Source: Sabethes cyaneus (lineage: Eukaryota > Arthropoda > Insecta > Diptera > Culicidae). Taken from it: DNA of 64,000 nt. Shown piece after piece: positions 46,690 to 57,999 of the stretch (within the stretch, counting starts at the first letter, position 1; the number at the start of each line of letters is the position of its first letter). The translations under genes and the position numbers were made by a program. The stretch is taken from assembly GCF_943734655.1 (NCBI RefSeq), contig NC_071355.1:226987027-227051026 (forward strand), written 5' to 3'. Below the pieces are notes generated by a model that saw only the letters and a program-made list of their open reading frames with translations, was not told the origin of the DNA and searched no databases.

Positions 46690-47060
46690 CAATTTGGCTC
46701 ATCCTGTATGCTTTTCAACATCGCTCTCGCATTGAAACGCGAGTCACAATTTTTAGTACAGGTAGCAAATTTCTAGGTTTCGCAGATGACTTTGTAATCA
46801 TGGCCAGGAACTTTGCGAAGGCGGAGACAATCTACGCCAGAGTGAATGCGAAATCTGGGCTAAAAATAAATGCGTGGAAGACCAAATATATGAGTGGAAG
46901 AGGCTCGAAGGAGACAAACGCTCGCCTTGCATGGACGACAACCGGTGGCGGCACAAACTGGAAGTGGTAGATGAATTCGTGTATTTGGGATCACTGATTA
47001 CTGCGGACAACAACACTAATAAGGAGATCGAACGACGCATTCATGTAGGAAATCGGGTCT
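46690..47060 (+). pseudogene. RTE-like LINE reverse transcriptase, FADD-box segment
   Basis: One frame reads FLGFADDFVIMARN (FADD catalytic box of the RT palm), AKSGLKINAWKTKYM; after a frame shift another reads EVVDEFVYLGSLITADNNTN, KEIERRIHVGNRVYFAF. These are consecutive blocks of RTE-type RTs. Frame breaks show it is dead; both ends are missing. Confidence 0.75.
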
Positions 47061-47199
47061 ATTTTGCCTTTTGCAAAAAACTATGATCAAGAAGCATAGT
47101 CCACCGTACGAAGCTGATAATGTAGAAAACCCTCTTTGACCGGTGAGGTGGTTTTTTGGACTTGAAGCAGTGCTGAGTTACGATACGATACAACTTGTG

Positions 47200-47400
47200 C
47201 CATACGATTGTGGAACTACTGTTATTTTTGCCGTGGCTGTCGATGATAACTTCGCGGTTTTCACCACTATTGAATGGAGCTTTAGGATCGGCTGCTTTTT
47301 CTTTTCTGCCACTTCCAAATTTTCTGTCAATGATCCACCGTTCTCGTTTCAGTCCATCCCAAACCGTGGATTTGAAATAATTTAACACTTCGGACAAGTT
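47200..47400 (-). pseudogene. Tc1/mariner-type transposase DNA-binding remnant
   Basis: The - strand frame reads VLNYFKSTVWDGLKRE, WIIDRKFGSGRKEKAADPKA. The motif STV.D..KR....DRK.GSGRK.K is the usual helix-turn-helix and linker of IS630/Tc1/mariner transposases. No catalytic domain follows. Confidence 0.5.
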
Positions 47401-48368
47401 ATGATCACATATTCCAGAATTCTTATTGTAAACAAATTTATGTTGACACTAAATGGTGGATGTTTAAAAATAGATCAAAATAGCATAGTTTTTCTCCGCG
47501 TTTTTGTTACTCATAAATCGTTCAAATTGATTGTAAAATGTGCGTGACTCATTTTTTTAATAACTAGTAAACCGCTGCTAAATTTGAAACCATTGGTAAA
47601 AATTTCATGAACAGAGAATATCATATTCATTTAATAACCAACTAATTTCATCGTTCGCTTTTGCTGTTGAAATCGCCTTCGGCAGCTATCGTTTTTCATG
47701 CTGCTGTTGCTGCTGCTCGGCAGGATCCGCGTTGAAAGCTGGTGCGCGATGAAATGGTTAGAAAATCTATTAACTTGTTCGGCGGCCTGGTTTACGACGG
47801 TATCAGTTTCACCATTCACGCCAAGAAACTTATGTCGTTAGGCTTCTGGTATCATGTCACCGTTTGTTGACCAGCTGCAGGATAGCAATCGGAATCGGTA
47901 TTTCGAATGAAAATTTCAATGCGCGCGACACACATTAGGAAGATCGTTATACACCGAAGCACTACAGTAGCCTGCCAGTTGTGGTAATTTGTTTCTATGA
48001 TCTCACCGGTAGCAGTTTATTTCGATGTTTTATAGATATTTTATTCGGTAAGTTGATTAAAGCTAACATTCAGTGACGGATAAATATTCGAATATTACCC
48101 ATCAGGAATAATATATTTCTGAACTATATTTAACAACAAAAGAAAAACCGGTTTTTTGGTTGGTACAGTTATTTTGCAATTGATTTCTGAGATGTCTTTG
48201 AACCAAAGCGAAGGTTAAGTTATATTCGACATAATTTATTATTACATCATACTAAACAACGCCGCGGAATTACTGAAATTCTTCTTCTGAGCAAGTTTCA
48301 GTTTTACACTATTTATATGCATGATCAACTTTACTATTAGACGTTACAAAACTTATGCTCGTTATGAA
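47401..48368. other. No recognised gene
   Basis: A CTG/GCT-rich patch at 47700-47720 lies in a short - strand frame (62 aa) that I cannot assign. Confidence 0.35.
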
Positions 48369-48383
48369 TCAGTTTTAACTGAA

Positions 48384-48507
48384 GTTTTTGGAGCGTCTTA
48401 GTAGAATACGAAAGCTGGAAATTAAATAAAAAGAAAACTTATCCAATTTAATTCTACTTTGTTACATAGCAAAATTAAATTGGATAAGTTTTCTTTTTAT
48501 TTAATTT
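48384..48507 (+). mobile_element. Short retrozyme-family element, fold-back copy 2
   Basis: Flanked by 15-bp direct repeats TCAGTTTTAACTGAA (48369-48383 and 48508-48522). Left part GTTTTTGGAGCGTCTTAGTA matches the 51.4-kb copy. Instead of the hammerhead it has a near-perfect 35-bp inverted repeat (48420-48454 with 48472-48507), arms containing GAAAACTTATCCAATTTAAT. Confidence 0.7.
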
Positions 48508-48522
48508 TCAGTTTTAACTGAA

Positions 48523-49020
48523 AATAGAACATATTCAGACAAAAAATATACACTACGTCTTTTCCATCGTGTTAATTTCTTCTATTTTATTATAATTTCA
48601 GTTTCTTCTCTTTAACAGACGGACAAAGCATAATCACATTTACTAATAACAATAACTAATTTATCTATTTTCTATTGCAATGAAAATATACTAACTGAGT
48701 CATCCTAAAAATTAAGCAAAGCGAATTATCAACCATCGCTTTTTTATTTTATCTAACGACATCACATCAATTTACTTTAATCTCTCACGACTCATGTATG
48801 ATCCATGACAATTATTTTTTTCCGCTTTATCATGCCACTCATTCCTATCATTCTTCCTTAATACTATGCACGTATTATTTTGACGCTTGGCTGTCTGTTC
48901 TGAACTGATCCGTGCGGATAGAGAAACGATCAACCGACACGATCGCGATAGCCGTTGACACTCACCACCTGTTCGCTAGTCCGGTCGCAACGGTATATAG
49001 TTCAAGGACCTCACTGCGAA
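48523..49020. other. Upstream flank of a possible first exon
   Basis: AT-rich to about 48890, then GC-richer. TATATA at 48994-48999 is preceded by CGG and could be a TATA box. Confidence 0.3.
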
Positions 49021-49024
49021 GTTA

Positions 49025-49335
49025 TACTGCTTTCGCCGTGCGGCAAAAGCCTTTTAAGCAATTTGAAACCTTCGAAGTTTTCCATTTAAAAACCGTACAA
49101 GAATCTCTATCGCAGCCAGCGAGTCTCCGGCTGAATACCAACCAGGTGGGCCTCTTCTCCTTGATAGAAACGCGTATGACTCATCCGAATCGATCGATGC
49201 TCATCAACTTGTCATAAACATCACACCGAGGACGGTTTCTCGATTATCGGACCAAGCGTCGGTATATCACGTTTCACAATAGTATTTATTGATTTGACGT
49301 GATTCTGGAGTTGCAAGGGAACCAAACAGCAGTCA
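49025..49335 (+). other. Possible first exon (TATA-driven) ending in a splice donor
   Basis: About 30 bases after the TATATA at 48994, the block runs to a donor (CAGTCA|GTGAGTAAG, GT at 49336; an alternative GTAAGT follows at 49340). An open frame 48912-49217 overlaps it but begins upstream of the TATA word, so it is not good evidence of coding. Role unknown. Confidence 0.3.
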
Positions 49336-49341
49336 GTGAGT

Positions 49342-50160
49342 AAGTTCAACTAACATGCCTGTCGTCTATGGTGACAAACTCGAGACATGCCCAAGAAGGA
49401 ATCTCGCTGTATATGCTTTAGTTTTATATTATTTCGCAACTGAACTTTTATCCAGAGCCCCAGTGGATATTCTCAGCAGCGGATGGGTCGTTCAAATAAA
49501 TAATGACTAATCTCGATGAGTCTTTTGGAGATCGACAAAGTGGATTCAGTAGGTGATATTAATCTAAAAGTTGCAGTTTATGCTATTCATAGAATAGACG
49601 AAGAGCTCGACTTTCAATATATTGAGTGCGTTTGGTGTTTCGAATTTGAACTTTTATTAAGACGTATAATACATAGGTAATAATTGAAACATAGGTATAT
49701 AATTGAAACCAAACATTCAATGTCAATAAGAATGACGTAATATTCAGTAGTGATCAACAAGTTTAATCGATTTTTAAATTGAAGTCTGAGAATGTAATGC
49801 ACACCTGAAATAGAGTCAACTAGTCCAAATTTTGGAATAAAAAAATTCAAAAAGGTTTTTAATAATACAGTATGGAGTTTTCAAGATATGGCTGTTTTTC
49901 TATTTGTTAGCAAAGCTCAAATAAAAATCTTTTGCAAATGTCCACCAACAAGTTGGTTTCAATACATTATTTAGTTTCTGAAAAAAGTTAAGTTTGATGA
50001 ATGTGATTTTAGGACTGGAGCGACGTCTTATTGCATCGAGTTTGTGCCACGAATCACTGGAATACTTCAATGCATAATTTTTTTTAATTCCATTTCCCCA
50101 GCTAGCGGTATTCTAATTTTTGATTAAAAAGAAATCGATAACTAATTCTTAATAATTCTA
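49342..50160. other. No recognised gene
   Basis: Nothing supportable seen; if the previous block is an exon this would be intron. Confidence 0.35.
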
Positions 50161-50257
50161 CAGCTAGAGTCAGTAGGATCGTTGGACCCCGTAATTGTCC
50201 TGAATTCTAATAACCGGCTGCGAAGTCTGTGGATAAAGAAGGGGCAAGCCTTAAAAG
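50161..50257 (+). repeat. SINE S1, 3' part (copy f)
   Basis: AGAGTCAGTAGGATCGTTGG, CCCCGTAATTGTCC, CCGGCTGCGAAGTCTGTGGA and AAAGAAGGGGCAAGCCTTA. Confidence 0.7.
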
Positions 50258-51360
50258 ATTTGTTACGCTATTATAGTAAATTTGTATTATTATAAGTACT
50301 GTTGATTGTAAAATAGCTCTTAACCTGATTTGTATCGAGTGCATTTTATAAAGATGACTCACTTGTTGTTTTGATTGACTCTGCTGAGGATACTCGCTAG
50401 TTTCTCTCATTTGTACGCCGGACGCTCTAGTCGTTATTGGTTCAATCACGCTTTGGCACATATTTTGGTCTTGAAAAAATTTGGATTGCTGACAAATCAG
50501 TGCACCCGGAATAAGAATTGCTGACAAACAGTGCGCTGCACTGGTTTGAACCAAATCGTCTAAGTGTAATTGTTCGCAGTGAATGAGTCAATAGTTGCAG
50601 GTATACCGTCTTTTGGCCAGTGAAAATTTCAGAAAAAAATTCATTTATTCATTTCTTGAAAAAATCCTCATTTCCAAAATACTACAAAAATATATTGTTC
50701 ATTTTCGCAAGTTGGTGTTAGTGAGTAAGTAAATAAAAATTTAAAATATTTTCTAAATTGGAAATGTACTTTTTTTTGGAAAATTTTATAGGTTTTTTTT
50801 CTTGAATTTATGAGATATGAATTTCTGAAATAATATTCTGGAAAATCGATCCTTTTCTGACGTAACTCAGAAACGCAAAAATCCTGTCATAAAATTTTCT
50901 TCACTATTCTCAAAGCGTGCGAAAAGAATGTCTCAGAAAAATAGCAATTCACAAAGAATATATGTTTCGGGATTCGGAATAATTATTTTATGAAAATTTG
51001 TATGTTTTTACGTTCCACCATAACTCCAAAACACTGTGACCGTTTTTCACCAAAGTTGGCTTACATGTTCCTTGACATAAAAGAATCAGCACTAGGGGGT
51101 TGACAAAAGGTCAAAGATCCCCAACAAAAGGGGGTGTCCAAATAAGCAATAGAGGTTACGTTTTTGGACAGATAGTACTTGTGCAAGTGACTGGGATACA
51201 AGAGTGGGAAACTGAAAAAGGAAGAGGAACCTCTAAGGGAGGATATATAGAGGCTGTATTTCTCTTCCATTATAGGGATTTTTGGAGAGAAAACAGATAC
51301 AAAAGTGGTTGTGTGGCCAAAGAAGAGAATTGATCTCGAGGGAGCTAACAGGAAAGCGGA
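50258..51360. other. No recognised gene
   Basis: AT-rich, with no clear feature. Confidence 0.35.
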
Positions 51361-51372
51361 GTAGAAGGAACG

Positions 51373-51539
51373 ACTGAAGTTTTTGGAGTGTCTTAGTAGA
51401 ATACGAAACCTGGAATTAAATAAACACTGATTAAATAGACACTGAGGAAGCCTGCAAGTCGTAGGCGAAATACGTATCTGTCAAGAATAAATATACATAG
51501 TAGAATTAAATTAGATAAGTTTTTTTTACTTAATTCCAG
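51373..51539 (+). mobile_element. Short hammerhead-bearing retroelement, copy 3 (most complete)
   Basis: 167 bp flanked by perfect 12-bp duplications GTAGAAGGAACG (51361-51372 and 51540-51551). From left: ACTGAAGTTTTTGGAGTG, TAGTAGAATACGAAACC, one arm CCTGGAATTAAATAAA, the hammerhead core (51438-51482), TAGAATTAAATTAGATAAGT, and the other arm TTACTTAATTCCAGG. The inverted arms enclose the ribozyme. Confidence 0.75.
51438..51482 (+). ncRNA. Hammerhead-ribozyme-like motif
   Basis: Identical in its 45 core bases to the motif at 17789-17833: GACA, CTGAGGA, A, stem II GCCTGC-AAGTC-GTAGGC, GAAA, TACGTA, TC, TGTC. Confidence 0.7.
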
Positions 51540-51669
51540 GTAGAAGGAACGTCCAAATCGAGAAAAAAGCTCTGTTTTTAACTGTTTTTCAGGCGTTGTA
51601 TTTCGGCTGAGTAATCTGTAGTTGGCAGATAAAAAAATTTTACTAACTAAAATTTTTATAACTCCTAAA

Positions 51670-51708
51670 TCCGACGTTTCGGCGGCTAAACTTTATCTTT
51701 TTCAAGGA
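51670..51708 (-). ncRNA. Degenerate hammerhead-like motif
   Basis: On the - strand: TCC, TTGAAAAA (core, changed), a diverged stem II, GAAA, CG, TC, GGA. The CCGAAACGTCGGA end is shared with the 45.3-kb motif. Confidence 0.35.
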
Positions 51709-51869
51709 TACTAATATTTTCTTATAGATTAATTTGTATTTTCTGTTTCTGAAGAATGCTTTATTTTTAACTTACAATGGCTTTCCTTTACGTACGTATT
51801 CTATAATTGCTGGACTGGAATTTGGAAATGGCGTCCTATTGGCTTTCCATGCTGGCTGAAGAAAAACAA

Positions 51870-51960
51870 AGTAGCAGGAGACGATGATATTGGAGTGGAA
51901 CTTATCAAAATGGGTCCGGACGAACAAAAAGGCGGTAACGGTCGACTGAAATTATATCAC
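51870..51960 (+). pseudogene. RTE-like LINE scrap
   Basis: Reads as NKVAGDDDIGVELIKMG with changes, the same word as NK.AEKDGIGAELIKMG in the copy at 55.5 kb (start of the RT fingers). Confidence 0.5.
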
Positions 51961-52003
51961 CAAATACGAGCACGAAAGGTCCAAACACCAAAACGGCCCA
52001 GAT

Positions 52004-52180
52004 CAGTGATGGCCAAACTGCGGCTCTTGAATATGGTCCTTGCGGCTCGAGAACTGATTTGATGGATGGTGGACGGGAACTATAGGCTGAATTTATTAGT
52101 GTCAGAAGTCATTCCGGCCCGCGGATCTAATGAGAAAATCTAATTTGACCCACATCGTGCCTATACCGTGGACACCACTG
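52004..52180. mobile_element. hAT-type MITE (177 bp)
   Basis: Ends CAGTGATGGCCAAAC and, inverted, CAGTGGTGTCCACGG, typical of hAT CAGTG ends. Eight-base flanks GCCCAGAT and ACCTAGAT differ at two positions, consistent with an old 8-bp target duplication. Confidence 0.6.
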
Positions 52181-52632
52181 ACCTAGATTGTAAAAAATGA
52201 AGACTCGTCTGCACCCATATCCCATAAAGCAGCTTCGTGTAGTGAGATGGTGGATGCTTCCAGCATAGCAAACACGTCAAGTGATTACCGATCCACTTTA
52301 TTAACGTTGGTCAGCTAACGGCTATCCGCAATGAAATCTTAAATTGCAAGACCAGGAATGTCCAGCCACATGGCTAAAATTCAGGAGTTGCCAGATCAAG
52401 AACGACCGTCAGATGGCTGAATATTACGGTATCCACGCTCAAATCGTGGGAGGAAGCGTTGATACGAACATACAACATGAAGCACTTCAAGAGGCCCCTG
52501 GTATTCATGGGGTATTTTTTGAGATACCTTGAGCCTCCCACTTGGCGTCGACCATATCGATGCTGGTCTAATAAACCAGTTGTCGTATGTTCGAATCTCG
52601 GCTGGGAGAGGCTGTTACATTCAATGGGATCA

Positions 52633-53748
52633 TCATTGGCGTAGCTAGGAAATTTTCCTGGAGGAGGCCCGGGGGGGTGGCTTTCAAAAAAATTTTGATA
52701 ATGATCTTGTTACTCTGGCTGACACCGATAGCACAAGGTTTTGTAGGGAAATACCAGGCGGGCTTGATGAGGATCCGCGCAATTACCAGAAACACAACCT
52801 GTCCGCGCATCACATCTTTATTAATTTCAAAGCAACATACGATACAGTCGACCGAGGCCAGCTATGGCAGATAATGCACGAACACGGTTTTCCGAATAAA
52901 CTGACGTAACTGAGCAGAGCTACATTGGAGAGAGTGTTGTGTTTCGTGTGCATCTCGGGGATACTTATGCATCTCGAGTTACTTTGAAACGCGGCGAAAG
53001 TTGGGACAAGGTGACGGCTTATTTTGCATGTTATTCAACATCACACGTGAAGGGGTGATCCAAAGAAATCGGAATCTAGGACGAGTGTTCTAAACATAAA
53101 TACGGCCAAGACCAAATACTCAAAGGAAACAAACGCGTGCCTCTCGCGGACAGTAACTGTTGATGGCGACGAACTAGAAGTGGCAGATGGGTTCGTTGTT
53201 CGGACAACAACACTAGTAAGGGGATCTAGTTGCACATTTAAGCGAGAAATTAGACTCCCTTTGCCCTTCGCTAAACGCTATTCATACGCTATGTTCGAGC
53301 GGAAGGTGCTGCGGACGATATTTGGCGGAGTACAAACTGAAAGCGGAGAGTAACGGAGACGTATGAATCATGAGCTACAAGCACTGTTTGGAGAGATTGC
53401 CATCGTCATCTGGCGAAAGTCAGTAGGCTACAGTGCGACGAAAACAGTTCTCGTTAACAACTGCACCAGCATCAGGAACAGGGAGGCTCAACGTGCAAGA
53501 TGGCTCGACCAGCTCGAAAGTGATTTGCGACTTCTGTGACTGGGAAATTTGCGACGAGTGGCCCAAGATGTAGTTGAATGGAGACGAACGCTTGAAACAG
53601 CATGAAAAAGAAAATACCTACACAGCGGGAACATATACACTGAGTGTTTTCCCGGTTTCCAATTCCAATGAGGAAAATTTCTGGAGGGGGCCTGCAGAAT
53701 TCTGGAGGGGGGCTGGTACCACAGGCACCCCCTCTAGCTACGCCAATG
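52633..53748. mobile_element. hAT-like element within the SINE, itself carrying LINE sequence
   Basis: Inverted ends CATTGGCGTAGCTAGG and, on the right, CATTGGCGTAGCTAGAGG, followed inside by G-rich stretches (GGCCCGGGGGGGTGG; the mirror at 53690-53735). This end type is common among hAT elements. The duplicated flank GGGATCAT is 8 bp if the terminal CAT is counted with the target. Confidence 0.6.
52700..53620 (+). pseudogene. RTE-type LINE 3' half, degenerate
   Basis: Frames read in turn PIAQGFVGKYQAG (RT), a KATYDTVDRGQLWQ-like block at 52830-52870, GQGDGLFCMLFNI (usual RQGD.LS..LFNI), then RKVLRTIFGGVQTES, RRRMNHELQALFGEI, RNREAQRARWLDQLESD and VVEWRRTLETA. The last blocks are the RTE tail. 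Many stops and deletions; the FADD box is lost. Confidence 0.75.
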
Positions 53749-54292
53749 GGGATCATAGCACTAGCTCCCTAATTATCCTGTATTCTAACAGCTGGGTCGT
53801 ATAAATACAGAATGTCAAGTTTCGATAACGGAATGTAGCATCTAGGTTTTGCTCTTCCTGATTCCCGATGCCTTTCAACACAAGCGTGGCTTGTACTTCA
53901 TCGCAGTGTGTCTAGGAACATCGTCAAACTGGCGCTGGAGATAGACCCTCTGTTTGCCAACCTAATTGTCAAGCAGGGCTTAATGCTAAACTACATGTTC
54001 GACATAACTCACATACGACAGGTTGGCCGAAACACAGCCACCTGCTAATAGGGGATTCTGCGTTGGGAGTAGCGAAGTTGTGCATGGAGCAACCTTGCAA
54101 GAAAGTTCCTTCTGCTCCTAGCACATCGGTACAGTTGCGAACACGGTTCCTCGCGAGGGGAACGGCAATAATCACCAATCAATGTCTGTACCCCTGCGTC
54201 GGTTCGCAAGATTTTCCGTAAGGGAGCTCATCAATCCACAGAATCCACCAAAAAGTTTTGGCCGTGGTTCGGTACCCTTTCCTTATATAACG

Positions 54293-54455
54293 GGCGGCAG
54301 TAGTTTAATTAATAAAACATTCGGGTACCAACCGAAAGAGCGTAGGTGCGAGCTCCACCTGCTACAGCACAACCCAATATATCTGTATCTGTGGTCTGTA
54401 TCGAAATTTTCCAGTTCATCCAATTAAATCATTCTTCGCAACAGATACTTCCTCT
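54293..54455 (+). repeat. SINE S3 (copy 3)
   Basis: CGGGCGGCAGTAGTTTAATT, CGGGTACCAACCGAAAGAGC, GTAGGTGCGAGCTCCACC, then CAGTTCATCCAATTAAATCA and CAACAGATACTTCCTCTC. Confidence 0.7.
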
Positions 54456-54844
54456 CTTTCCAAAAAAGAGCTTACGTCATGGCCGCGGAAAGAGTCATAT
54501 GGAAGTAAACAAAAAGATCACTACCTAAATGATTAAAATTTGACGAACAAGAAAAAAAAATATTTAAAAAAATACTCTTGAGGTATAACATAGCTTTTCA
54601 GAGTTTTGTACCTCCGTGAAAAATTTTGTGGCAAACTTTTCCGATTCATATTTTTCCGGATTGCTGAAAAATTTATTAGCCTTGATAATATTTGTTCTAC
54701 AATGACCAAGTCCACAGTTACGAATCATTATTTTCGCAATTTCTTTTGAAGTTTTCTAGGAAAATAAGAGATTTTTAAATATTGTTTTCGTTCATAGGGT
54801 AAGTTAACCCTTAGTGGACCCTTTACCTATAATGGACCTCGAAA
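54456..54844. other. No recognised gene
   Basis: AT-rich, nothing supportable. Confidence 0.35.
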
Positions 54845-56373
54845 TCACCAATTCAGACAGAATCACAGATCGACCACGTTTTGAACGACAGTCCGAACTT
54901 CTCAGACATTATCGACGTCAGAACCTATCGAACCTCTCGAGGACTGTAGGAACACTATCAAAACAGCCATCAGCAGTGTAGCGGAGAGCTCCATCGGGCT
55001 TGTGACCCGAAATCAGCGGAACGATTGGTTTGACGATGAATGTAGGAGGGTGATGGATGAAGAGAACGCTGCACGGGCGGCCAAGATGCGCAGTGCTACA
55101 CTTCAGAACCGGTGAAAGACACGAACAGAAGAAGATGCAGCGAAACCAAATCTTCCGGGAGAAAAGCGCTACCTGGAAGAGCAGGAACATGCAGAGTTGG
55201 AGCGGCTGCATCGTTCTCAGAAAACACGAAAGTTCTACCAGACACTGAACGGATCCCGCTAAGGCTTTGTGCCGCGAACCGAAATGTATTGGGATAAGAA
55301 TAGCAGTATTCTGACGGACGATCGTGAGGTGGCCGATGGGTGGAAGAAGCACTTCGATGAACACCTGATTGACGCCCAGGCGGAGAACCATGGCGGCGGG
55401 GAAAGCGATTTCGACGGTGCAACAAACGGAAAAGAGGTGCCAGCCCCAATGGTAGGCGAAGTTAAGGAGGCCATCATGCAGCTAAAGAACAACAAGTTAG
55501 CTGAGAAAGATGGCATCGGAGCGGAGCTTATTAAAATGGGAACAGAAAAGCTGGCCGTTTGTATGCACCGGTTAAATGTTAGAATTTAGGATACGGAACA
55601 GCTACCGGAGGAGTGGAAAGATGGGGTTATCTGCCCGATCTATAAAAAGGGCGACAAGTTGGACTGTGAGAACTATCGAGCGATCACCGTTCTCAATGCC
55701 GCCTATAAAGTGCTGTCCCAAATCATTTTCCGCCGACTATCACCAGTTGCGAACAGTTTTGTGGGAACTTATCAAGCCGGCTTTGACGAAGGTCGGTCTA
55801 CAACGGATCAAATATTTACATTGCGGCAAATCCTTCAAAAGGGCCGTGAATATCAGAGTTCCCACGCATCATTTGTTCGTTGATTTCAAAGCCGCATATG
55901 AAACCATCGACCGGAAAGAGCTATAGAAAATCATGGACGAGAACAGTTTCCCCAGGAAGCTCAGCAAACTGATTAAATCTATGTTGGATGGTACACAGTG
56001 CTGTGTTCGGATTTCGGGTGGATTGTCAAGTTCATTCGAATCATACAGAGGGCTTCGTCAAGGTGATGGTTTTTCATGCCTGCTATTCAACATAGCGCTA
56101 CAAGGTGTTATGAACCGAGCGGATAACACGCGGGGCACGATATTCAACAAGTCTAGTCAATTCGTCTGCTTTGCCGATGACATGGATATTATCGACAGAA
56201 CATCTATGGCAGTGCCTGAACAGTACACCAGACGAAAGCGCAAAAAAGCAGAAAAGATTGGGTTAAAGGTAAATACGTCTAAAACAAAGTACACGATGGC
56301 CAGCAGAACCGAGGCCGAACGACAAAATACTGCAAAAATTTGTAACAACCGCATAACTAATTCCCTAGTGTAA
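54845..56373 (+). pseudogene. RTE-type LINE with reverse transcriptase, largest copy in the window
   Basis: Translation in three frames gives, in order, the linker (RTIDHVLNDSP; NVGGWMKRT), RGFVPRTEMYWDKNSSILTD in part, NKLAEKDGIGAELIKMG, QLPEEWKDGVICPIYKKGDK, CENYRAITVLNAAYKVLSQI, PVANSFVGTYQAGFDEGRST, TDQIFTLRQIL, FVDFKAAYETIDRKEL, VRISGGLSSSFESYRGLRQG, DGFSCLLFNIALQGV, FVCFADDMDIIDR (catalytic FADD box) and KAEKIGLKVNTSKTKY. The endonuclease and C-terminal tail are missing. At least three frame changes and several stops make it inactive. RT sequence and order match RTE-clade (CFDP2-like) LINEs. Confidence 0.9.
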
Positions 56374-57999
56374 ATGTAAATTCTTTTTGATTGCTTTTAT
56401 TAGATTTCCGATGTTCGCCAACAGACTGCGCTATTTCGAACTTTCGGCTCAGGTGTTTTAGTACGCAACAGGTGCGCAAACCCCATCGCCAGCAGCCGTA
56501 TGCGAGATGCGTTCATACCTGGCCGAAAAGCTTACTATTCACATTCTTGCACATACACCTCCACAGCAGCAGACTGGTGAACTCACGATGTTTGTACAAC
56601 ATTATCGCGTATTCTCCTCCGTTAGTTCGATTCAACCGTTCGTGTAGGCAGCAGGTAGTTCTGCCACCGGTCAGCCAGTGCGTCGGATATCGGTTTCCTG
56701 TCTGTCTCTTTTTTTGTTTTGACCCTTCTCCGCAAAGGTAACCTGCAATATAGGCTTAGGTGGAACTTATTATAAAATTTTTGTGTGAGGTTACCGGCAC
56801 CCACTAGCAATCTCCCTACGGTTTTAGTTATGCTCAATTCGGGCACTAATTTCTGTTCGACTGTTTACGGCATAATTGGACCGGATGTAAATGACAAGTG
56901 GCACTGAAGCATGAAGCAAAATGAGTACATATTCCGTATTATCATCGTCTGACTGCGTGAAGTTTTCAGCACGGGATAAGAGAATGTGAGCTGTAATGTA
57001 TCAGTAATGTGGTGTACGGGTAAACACCTGCACTTATCGAAGCCAATGTGGTCACACAGTTCGTGTACTTTCTCAGGTGTCGGAGCAATTATCGGGCTTC
57101 TGTTCCCGTTCGCTGCAGCCGGGATATGTGAGCGTGTGGATGTGATGTTTCATTGGATCCAAGAAAACATGTTTAATAGGAGCTTTTACTTGAGTGACTA
57201 CTAGCAACGTGCAACTCACCTCCATTTAGGTTCTCAGGCAGGTGTTAGTGTATGCGGCGAAGGTACCTGCACCTTTGCGTTGAGTTGCGTGCTAAGCTCC
57301 AATTGGACTGAAATACACAAAACACCGGCCTAATCGCTCATAATGTGTTCGATTAGATTTATTCAATTTTGTTCGTCTTATTTTAGGAATTTATAACTAA
57401 CTTTCTCAGTGCAATTAATCATTGACTTTTGATACATTTCAAGTGTACCTTAAGGTGTAAATAATCGTCATTGAGTTACAAAAGTATTTATGCTCAAAAT
57501 TAAAATTTTGTTCATGAAGTTACTACATCACTATGTTCTGAAAAGAACTACTTAGAACGTAGAACTATTTAGAACTTTGTGACTACGTTAAAAATTACTT
57601 AGCGTTACTTTTTTTAAAATTCGACCATGTTTATTGTTGAGATTATGATATAGGGTTCCACATAATCATGAAGTTTGAAATTAATAATACGTTTATCATG
57701 TTCATCAAGTTCATCATCAACAATGTGTCAATCCATTGATGGACAGTTTGAAATTGAAACAAACAACCCGCTTGTACAAAGTGTTTTGCTCCTAAGTAAT
57801 CAGTTTGTCACATAAACTTCTCACCTGAACCGAAAAGCTTCTTTTTACCACTACAAAGGCCTACCTAGCCTATGCCCGAAAGCTCCCCTAGAATGGTTGG
57901 TAGTGGTGATTTCGCGGTCTGCCTGCCTGCCTCCCTCAGCGAAAAAGCGATCCACTTTAGACCGTGCTTGTGGCTCTGTGGGGCTACGCTAGAGTTCAG
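56374..57999. other. No recognised gene
   Basis: 56400-56750 is GC-richer and could be regulatory or exonic, but shows no supportable open frame. Confidence 0.3.

Larger units (their letters stand above)
52541..53855 (+). repeat. SINE S1 (copy g), split by an insertion
   Basis: Left half 52541-52635 (GATGCTGGTCTAATAAACCA, B box ATGTTCGAATCTC, TTCAATGGGATCAT) and right half 53749-53855 (GGGATCATAGCACTAGCTCC, then CGGAATGTAGCATCTAGG) form one SINE when put end to end. GGGATCAT is present on both sides of the insert. Confidence 0.75.
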
